A DNA stretch of 64,000 bases from Planctomycetia bacterium (GTDB taxonomy: Bacteria > Planctomycetota > Phycisphaerae > Phycisphaerales > SM1A02): contig SXOD01000020.1 of assembly GCA_005776885.1 (NCBI GenBank), positions 1 through 64,000 on the forward strand, read 5' to 3'. Of this stretch, positions 57,951 through 64,000 are shown piece by piece (the stretch's first letter is position 1; each line of letters opens with the position of its first letter). Made by a program: the position numbers and the translations under genes. Below the pieces are notes generated by a model that worked only from the letters and a program-made list of their open reading frames with translations, made no database searches and was not told where the DNA came from.

Positions 57951-58388
57951 ATGAGCCACGACCACGCACACGCCACAGCGGATGCCCACCAGGGCGGCGA
58001 CGGCCACGAGCACGTCGGCCACGTCGTCAACCCGAAGATCCTCTTCGCGACGGCGTTCGCCCTGCTCGCGCTGACGGGCGCCACGCTTTTCTTCCATTCC
58101 ATCGACGCCGAAGACCTCAACATCTGGATCGCGCTGGGCATCGCCTTCGTCAAGGCGTCGCTGGTTGGCGCATTCTTCATGCACCTGGTCTGGGACCGGC
58201 CGTTCAACCTGCTGGTGTTTGTCGGGTGCACGCTCTTCGTGGCGCTCATGATGGCGTTTTGCCTCATGGACACGGCGCAGTACCGACCGACCCAGTTCCT
58301 CGGGAATCCGCCGGCGGCGCAGGCCGTGCTGGACAAGGACGCTCCCGACGCGCCGATCGCCGCGCACAAGCAGATCACGGGCGAGTGA
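57951..58388 (+). CDS. Cytochrome c oxidase subunit IV (prokaryotic)-like protein
   Basis: His-rich N-term then three TMs: ILFATAFALLALTGATLFF, IWIALGIAFVKASLVGAFFMHLVWD, LVFVGCTLFVALMMAFCLMD. Confidence 0.85.
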   Translation: MSHDHAHATADAHQGGDGHEHVGHVVNPKILFATAFALLALTGATLFFHSIDAEDLNIWIALGIAFVKASLVGAFFMHLVWDRPFNLLVFVGCTLFVALMMAFCLMDTAQYRPTQFLGNPPAAQAVLDKDAPDAPIAAHKQITGE

Positions 58389-59065
58389 ACCGCCGCACGA
58401 TCCTCGGCCGGCTGCTCCTCGACCCCGCGGGCGAGGAGCGCGACCCATTCAGCGGAGAACTTTCTCGCCAGCGGGCCAGCGTCCTGGGGATGTGGCTCCT
58501 CATCCTGACCTTGGCGATCCTTTTCGCTGCGGCAATCATGGCGTTCGTGGTCGTGCGCTTCGACCTCTCGTCGCGGGGAGAACGATTCGTTCCGTTTGGC
58601 TCACCGGGATTGCCAAGGATGCTCTTGGCCAGCACGGCGCTGCTCATCGCGTCGGGGGTCGTGCTGCACGGGGCGGTGAGGTGCGCTCGCCAGGCGGGTC
58701 GGCCTGACCGCGTCGCCCGATCGCTCAAGGTCTCGCTCGTTCTTGGCCTGGGATTCCTGGTGACGCAACTGATCGCCTGGTGGCAGATGGCCACGGCAAT
58801 GGCCCCTGATGCCAGCGGCCTTCGCGCCGTGCTCGCCGCCGCGACCGCCAATCTCTACGGGTGGACCTTCTTCGTGATGACCGGACTCCACGCCGCGCAT
58901 GTCGTCGGAGGCTTGGTGCCGCTGGCCATCGTCACGCACCGGGCCGGAAAGGGTTGGTACTCAGCCGGCGCCGAGCGCGGCCTCGTGATGGTGTCGATGT
59001 ACTGGCACTTCCTCGATGCCGCCTGGATCGTGCTCTACCTCACGCTCTGGCTGGCGACGGGGTGA
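58385..59065 (+). CDS. Second cytochrome c oxidase subunit III-like protein (GTG start)
   Basis: GMWLLILTLAILFAAAIMAFVVVR; FFVMTGLHAAHVVGGLVPLAIV; SMYWHFLDAAWIVLYLTLWL; GTGA overlap with the subunit IV gene. Confidence 0.87.
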   Translation: MNRRTILGRLLLDPAGEERDPFSGELSRQRASVLGMWLLILTLAILFAAAIMAFVVVRFDLSSRGERFVPFGSPGLPRMLLASTALLIASGVVLHGAVRCARQAGRPDRVARSLKVSLVLGLGFLVTQLIAWWQMATAMAPDASGLRAVLAAATANLYGWTFFVMTGLHAAHVVGGLVPLAIVTHRAGKGWYSAGAERGLVMVSMYWHFLDAAWIVLYLTLWLATG

Positions 59066-60120
59066 AAGACCTCCCAGGCGCCGCGGCAAGCAGGCACGGT
59101 CTGCCACGCTGCGGCATCGCCGGCGAGGAGAGCACCACTGGCCCCCACCAAGGCGTCAAGATCGAGGTCAATCGTCAACGGCACTTCGCGCGTGAAGCCC
59201 GCCGCCCCGGTGCCGGCCGGCAATGACTGGACCAGCCATGGTGCGTCGGCGTGGCCCGCGCCCCGGTAGGCAAGGATTGGGGCTTTCCATGCCATCGGAT
59301 CGTCCGAGGAAACGCCAGGGGGAAGCGCGCGCTGTGCGTACCACCGCACATAGGACGTGTCCTTGATCATCTTCTTGTCTGATTCAGGCGCGAGGGCAAC
59401 CGTGGACTCGGGGTGTGCCGTGGACCAGGTCTCCCACGAACACAGCGCCACGCCCGGGAGTGGCTGGAATGCTTCGCCCGCCGACTGTGCCGGTCCACTC
59501 ACGGCACCAAACGCCAGCGGCGACCACAGGCTGCGAGGGGGCGCCTCGGATGTGTCGTAGAGAAGCATGCTCCCCGCCAACAACAGGCCGGAGAGCGCGA
59601 AACGGCGCTCGCGCCCACTGATGCGCCGATCGATGACGACAGCGCTCCGAGTGAGCGGGCTCCAGGTCACGCACACGGGGATGCCGGCGACGGTGTCATG
59701 CACGACCTCGTGCACATTGAGGAGGGGGACGGGCCAGGCGCGTGCCTCGCTGCCCAGCACGATGCCGACGACTTGGTCCGATGGCACCACCGCGCGCATC
59801 CGGTGCGACTCGTTGTAGGCGGGCACCTCGCTTGCCGGAAGCGACGCAGGGGCATCCAATGGCCGGAGGAAGTCACGCGGATTGCCGCTGGCCGCCAGGT
59901 GCGGTGCGAGCGTGGAGGGGAGGTCCAAGTCAAAGCCGTACGACTCTGGGTGTCGCCCATCGCCGATGCGCGGCGTTCCCATGACAACCCCCGAGAGTGC
60001 CCACGCCATGAGGCTCAAGATCACCAGCCCGCTCGCCGCCAACACCCATCCGCCGCCGCGCCAGTCCAGCGACTGGGCTCGTCGGCTGGCCGTGCCATCA
60101 CCCTGTGCCCGCTCGCTCAC
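59035..60120 (-). CDS. DUF3179-like domain membrane-anchored protein (GTG start preferred)
   Basis: NESHRMRAVVPSDQVVGIVLGSEARAWPVPLLNVHEVVHDTVAGIPVCVTWSPLTRSAVVIDRRI; SMLLYDT; LCSWETWSTAHPESTVL-like. GTG 60120 overlaps the ctaB stop (GTGA). Confidence 0.82.
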   Translation of the reverse strand: MSERAQGDGTASRRAQSLDWRGGGWVLAASGLVILSLMAWALSGVVMGTPRIGDGRHPESYGFDLDLPSTLAPHLAASGNPRDFLRPLDAPASLPASEVPAYNESHRMRAVVPSDQVVGIVLGSEARAWPVPLLNVHEVVHDTVAGIPVCVTWSPLTRSAVVIDRRISGRERRFALSGLLLAGSMLLYDTSEAPPRSLWSPLAFGAVSGPAQSAGEAFQPLPGVALCSWETWSTAHPESTVALAPESDKKMIKDTSYVRWYAQRALPPGVSSDDPMAWKAPILAYRGAGHADAPWLVQSLPAGTGAAGFTREVPLTIDLDLDALVGASGALLAGDAAAWQTVPACRGAWEVFHPVASQSVR

Positions 60121-61139
60121 GGCCCACCCGGGGGAGCGGGAAGCGCGTCCACCCCTGGCGGCGTCGCCGATGGCATCACCGGCGGCGTCACCGATGGCGC
60201 CACCGATGGCGCCACCGATGGCCATCCATCGCGGATGGCGATGCCACTGCCGCGAAACTCCGCCGCGACGGTCGCGGGTCCGCGATCGAGCACCAGTGCC
60301 GCCAGGACTGGAGGCAAGTACACGAGGCTGGCCAAGAAGAGTCGCCGCGCACTGGCGTCGTCACGGCATCGCGCAAACCGGAGGGCTGCCCAGCTGAGCC
60401 ACAGTCCCAGGATCGTCGCCACCAGCGCGTACCAGATGCCAGCGACACCCTCAAGCGTCGCCATGAGCGAGGTGGGCACCAAGAGCAGGCTGGTGCTGAG
60501 GCACACGAGTGCCGTCACCCGCCCATCGGGGTCAAACACCGGAAGCATCTTGAGGCCGCCACGGGCGTAATCGTCCCGGTACATCCAGCTGAGCGCGAAG
60601 AAATGTGGGAGCTGCCACACGAAGAGCAGCGCGGCGAGCGTCCATCCGCCGCCGCCAAAATCGTCGTGCCTCGCGGCGACCCAGCCGATCAGCGGGGGGG
60701 TGGCGCCAGTCACCGCCCCGACGATGGTGTTGAGGGTCGAGAGCCGCTTCATCGGCGTGTACACGGCGGCGTAGAGCACAATCGTGCCAAGCGCCAGCAT
60801 GGCGGCGCCCACCGTGGACCACGCGAGCAAGATCGCCCAGCTGGCAAACGAGAGCAGCGTCGCGGCGACGAACACATGGAGCACCGAGACCCGGCCCGCG
60901 GGGAGCGGCCGTCCCGCCGTGCGCTCCATCGACGCGTCCGTCCGGCGCTCCAGGAACTGGTTCCACATGGCGGCGCTGGCGGCGGCGATCGCGGTGCCCA
61001 GGAGCGTCCAGCCAAGCAGCGGCCAGTCCGTGTCGAGGCCCCTCGGAGTGGCGGCCAGGAAACCGGCGAGGGTCGTGATCACGACGAGCGTGCTCAGCCG
61101 TGCCTTCGAGAGTTGCAGGTAGATGCGCACGACTTCCAT
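60117..61139 (-). CDS. ctaB: Protoheme IX farnesyltransferase
   Basis: YLQLSKARLSTLVVITTLAGF, AAMWNQFLERRTDASMERTAGRPLPAGR, YAAVYTPMKRLSTLNTIVGAVTGATPPLIGW. Confidence 0.95.
   Translation of the reverse strand: MEVVRIYLQLSKARLSTLVVITTLAGFLAATPRGLDTDWPLLGWTLLGTAIAAASAAMWNQFLERRTDASMERTAGRPLPAGRVSVLHVFVAATLLSFASWAILLAWSTVGAAMLALGTIVLYAAVYTPMKRLSTLNTIVGAVTGATPPLIGWVAARHDDFGGGGWTLAALLFVWQLPHFFALSWMYRDDYARGGLKMLPVFDPDGRVTALVCLSTSLLLVPTSLMATLEGVAGIWYALVATILGLWLSWAALRFARCRDDASARRLFLASLVYLPPVLAALVLDRGPATVAAEFRGSGIAIRDGWPSVAPSVAPSVTPPVMPSATPPGVDALPAPPGGP
60187..60222. repeat. Three tandem 12-bp units (GCCACCGATGGC)
   Basis: gtcaccgatggc gccaccgatggc gccaccgatggc; encodes APSVAPSVTP in the CtaB tail. 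Confidence 0.9.
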
Positions 61140-61170
61140 GCAGGTGCTCGGGCCTTAGCATAGGTCCCCC

Positions 61171-62553
61171 ATGTCGACCCAGATCCACTCCAACGCATCA
61201 CGCGCCGTTGCCCACGCGACAGCAACCCCAGGCCGATTGCTTGCGCCAGCCTTCGCAGCGGCGGGACTGTTGTGGGCCTGCGGCTATGTCGCGCTGACGG
61301 CTCCCGGGCAGGCCATTGGCGAAGCCCTGTTTGCGGCGATGGCGGTGAGCGTGGCGTTGGGCGGGGCCGCAAGCGTCGTGCTTGGCGCCTCCTGCGGGAG
61401 CAGCGCTGCGTCTGCTGGTGCTCGAACCGGTGCGCTGGTGGGCGTGATCAACCTCCTGATCGTCGGCTCGCTTGCGCCGCGCAACGCCGACGGCCAGGTG
61501 GAATGGCTCATGCTCGGCGTGTGGGCGGCGGGGATGCTGGTGGGATGCGCGGTGCTGGGCGCCATCGGCGGAGTGCTGGTTCCTGCCCCCCGCCAGGGAT
61601 CGCGTGCGTGGATGGACCCGACGGCGCTCTTCGCGGCGGTTTCGGCGGCGTTGATCTTTGGCATGCTGGTGACCGGTGGGATCGTGACGGGCGAGGAGTC
61701 GGGACTGGCGGTGCCTGATTGGCCAAACTCGTTTGGCCACAACATGATCCTCTTGCCGCTCTCCGCGATGAAGGCCGACCATGGCGTCTTCTACGAGCAC
61801 GCCCACCGCCTTTCGGGCATGCTGGTTGGCTTGACCTCGATCGCGCTGGTGATCCAGGCCTTCCGCTCAGGCCAACGCGCCGCAGTGCGAAACCTCGCCG
61901 TGCTCGCCGTCGCGCTGGTGTGCGTGCAGGGACTCCTTGGCGGGCTTCGCGTCACGGGAGAGCTCACGCTTTCGCAGGACCGTGCCCAGCTGGCTCCCAG
62001 CACGGCCATGGCGATCGTCCATGGCGTGAATGGACAGGTGGTGTTCGCGATCTTCTGCGTCATCGCCGCCATGACCAGCCGCGCCTGGAATCAGCTGGGT
62101 GCCGAGCAGGTCGCCCGCTCCACGATGGGCACGCGGATCCCGACGATCGGGCTCGTCGTCGTGTTGCTCCAGGTCACGCTTGGCGCGATCTACCGGCATG
62201 TCCAGGTGGTCAACCCGGAGACACTGGTGCCGTCGGGCGTGAAGTGGGCCCTCCATGCACATCTCGGCGTGGCGCTCCTGGCGCTCGCCGCGATGGTGAT
62301 GGTGGGCATCAAGGCCATGCGCGATGGCGCGTGCGTGCGTGCAGTCAAGCGCGCCGGCATGTCGATCCACGCACTGCTCCTGATCCAGATCGTGCTGGGA
62401 ACCCTGGCCCTGGTCGCCGTGATGATGCGAAAGTCCGGCTCGATCCCCGCGTGGGAGGTGGCTGTCACGACCGCCCACCAAGTCTGCGGCGCGGCGATCG
62501 TCGCGGCGATGGCGCTGGTCCTGGCCTGGGCGCTCCGGATGCGCCGGGGCTGA
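61171..62553 (+). CDS. ctaA: Heme A synthase (COX15/CtaA) with N-terminal membrane extension
   Basis: GGIVTGEESGLAVPDWPNSFGHNMILLPLSAMKADHGVFYEHAHRLSGMLVGLT; LLQVTLGAIYRHVQVVNPETLVPSGVKWALHAHLGVALL. Confidence 0.9.
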   Translation: MSTQIHSNASRAVAHATATPGRLLAPAFAAAGLLWACGYVALTAPGQAIGEALFAAMAVSVALGGAASVVLGASCGSSAASAGARTGALVGVINLLIVGSLAPRNADGQVEWLMLGVWAAGMLVGCAVLGAIGGVLVPAPRQGSRAWMDPTALFAAVSAALIFGMLVTGGIVTGEESGLAVPDWPNSFGHNMILLPLSAMKADHGVFYEHAHRLSGMLVGLTSIALVIQAFRSGQRAAVRNLAVLAVALVCVQGLLGGLRVTGELTLSQDRAQLAPSTAMAIVHGVNGQVVFAIFCVIAAMTSRAWNQLGAEQVARSTMGTRIPTIGLVVVLLQVTLGAIYRHVQVVNPETLVPSGVKWALHAHLGVALLALAAMVMVGIKAMRDGACVRAVKRAGMSIHALLLIQIVLGTLALVAVMMRKSGSIPAWEVAVTTAHQVCGAAIVAAMALVLAWALRMRRG

Positions 62554-62593
62554 GTCTCGCGCACGCGGCGTCTCGCCCCCTCGCGCGCTCCCG

Positions 62594-63937
62594 TCACTCC
62601 ACCTTGAGTGTCGGCTTGAGCGCTTCCTCCAGCGCGAGGAGCGCGTAGATCGTCACCAAGTCGGCGTGGCCCTCTTCCCAGCGGTCGGCAGGATTCACCC
62701 ACGAGCCATCGGGCTGCTGCATCGCGACGAGGGCCCGCACGAGCTCGTTGCGCCAGTTGTGCGAGGCACCATTCGCGTCGATGACCTCGTCTTGCTGCGC
62801 CGCCGCGAGCGCACGCGCCATCGCGTGCAGGTAGTAGTAGTGGCCCTGCGCGCCGAGCCCTGGGTTTTCCGCGAACGTCCAGTGGTGCCTGACCCAGTCC
62901 CATGCCGCGCGCACTCGCGGATCGTCGCGAGTGAGGCCTGCGTAGAGCATGCTCTTGAGTCCTGCGTAGGACATCGATCCATAGGAGCGGAGGGACTGCG
63001 GGGCGCCCTCGGGCCGGATCTCGCCGTATCGACCCTCGCCCGCGGCCTCGCTGGCAAAACTCTCGCCGCCACTGGTCGGGGTGTAGACGAAGCCCCCATC
63101 GTTGGATCCATGTCGGGCCCAGGCGGCATCATTGGTCGCCCTGAAGTTCTGCGTGCGCGCCACGAACACGAGGGCGCGCTGGACGGCGGGATCCTCCGGA
63201 CTGATGCCCGCATCATGCAAGGCGTCGAGCATCACCTGGGTGTTGGACAGGTCTGGCCGACCGTGCTTCCCGTAGCCGGCCCCGCCGAACCAGTCCTGCG
63301 TCGGCTGGATTCCCTCGGCCTGGTCCCATTGGTTCGACTTCAGCCACTGGACCGCCGCATCTCTCAGTTGGACGACGCGCACGTCGGAGGTGTCGCCGAG
63401 CGCGGCCCATCCGCTGGCCACGGCTGCAGCGACGTAGTTGCCCAGTCCTCCCTTGCCGTCGGGCTCGAACACTCCATCCCGCATGGTCCGAAGCGTCACC
63501 CAGTGACAGGCCTGCGCGACGGCGGGGGACGTCGGCGGCTCGCCCGACTGCACAAAGGCGCGAACGCCCAGGGCAGTCACGGCGGTGCTGGCGGCCAGCG
63601 ATCGTTGTTCCTGGTCCGTCCCGGCGGCGGCCTCTCCCTCCATCCATCCGCCTCGCGGGCCTTGCGACGCCTTCAGGAACTGGAGCCCTTTCTCCAACGA
63701 CGCGCGCGCGGCAGCGAAGTCGCCGGCATCCATCGGCACCTCTGGCGCACGTGCGGCGATCCGTGTGGCCACGGGGAGCGGCTGTGCCAGCGAGGACGGA
63801 AGCGTCGGCAGTGCCCGGGTGCCCACCTTGTCCGGCTGAACGCGGGCATCGACGGCACCGGCGGCGGGCGCGAGCAGCGTGTCGTCAGCCATTCGAAGTG
63901 CCATGGTGGCGGTGAGGATCAGGCCAATGGTGAGCAT
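62594..63937 (-). CDS. Prenyltransferase/squalene oxidase-repeat (alpha/alpha barrel) secreted protein
   Basis: Repeats: LEKGLQFLKASQGPRGGWMEG, VQLRDAAVQWLKSNQ, RNELVRALVAMQQPDGSWVNPADRWEEGHADLVTIYALLALEEAL. Confidence 0.8.
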   Translation of the reverse strand: MLTIGLILTATMALRMADDTLLAPAAGAVDARVQPDKVGTRALPTLPSSLAQPLPVATRIAARAPEVPMDAGDFAAARASLEKGLQFLKASQGPRGGWMEGEAAAGTDQEQRSLAASTAVTALGVRAFVQSGEPPTSPAVAQACHWVTLRTMRDGVFEPDGKGGLGNYVAAAVASGWAALGDTSDVRVVQLRDAAVQWLKSNQWDQAEGIQPTQDWFGGAGYGKHGRPDLSNTQVMLDALHDAGISPEDPAVQRALVFVARTQNFRATNDAAWARHGSNDGGFVYTPTSGGESFASEAAGEGRYGEIRPEGAPQSLRSYGSMSYAGLKSMLYAGLTRDDPRVRAAWDWVRHHWTFAENPGLGAQGHYYYLHAMARALAAAQQDEVIDANGASHNWRNELVRALVAMQQPDGSWVNPADRWEEGHADLVTIYALLALEEALKPTLKVE

Positions 63938-63943
63938 GGTTCC

Positions 63944-63949
63944 AGTTTA
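63944..63949 (-). promoter_or_regulatory. Candidate -10 (TAAACT) 6 nt before the 63937 start codon
   Basis: Minus strand ctctaaactggaaccATG. Confidence 0.35.
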
Positions 63950-64000
63950 GAGCGGGTAACGTGCCGGGATGAAGATCACTGCGATGTCGACGATGATTTC

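Noticed and set aside
63969-64000. New plus-strand CDS starting MKITAMSTMI
   Set aside because: Only about ten codons are in the window; the start and -10 (TAACGT) look plausible but I cannot support a CDS call.

Overview
The window is a contiguous, very GC-rich and gene-dense bacterial chromosomal segment. Gene content and C-terminal anchors (dockerin-like doublets, a PEP-CTERM-like tail, an alternative complex III/caa3 oxidase cluster) suggest a Planctomycetota/Phycisphaerae-like organism; this lineage call is inference. I support about 52 protein-coding genes and one tRNA-Cys. I saw no rRNA, CRISPR array, prophage or transposase. The main block is a respiratory supercluster at 44.5-62.6 kb: ActABCDEF, a small membrane protein, SCO, caa3 oxidase subunits II/I/III/IV plus a second subunit-III-like protein, DUF3179-like, CtaB and CtaA. 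The items most worth a second look are: (1) an overlapping operon of EIIA(Ntr)-like, P-II-like and two cation/proton-antiporter-like genes; (2) a 121-bp convergent antisense overlap in which one 12-bp repeat encodes a poly-Asp tail on one strand (BFN protein) and a poly-Ser tail on the other (TruD); (3) a recurrent TA-N3-T hexamer 6-11 nt upstream of many first-gene start codons, suggesting leaderless mRNAs, combined with ATGA/GTGA coupling inside operons; (4) a palindromic, CRP/FNR-like leader in front of the alternative complex III operon; (5) a membrane polyferredoxin-TPR fusion divergent from a DnaJ-type co-chaperone; and (6) lineage-specific insertions or extensions in TatC, CoxC and CtaA. 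All assignments are by eye from translated motifs; no database search was run.
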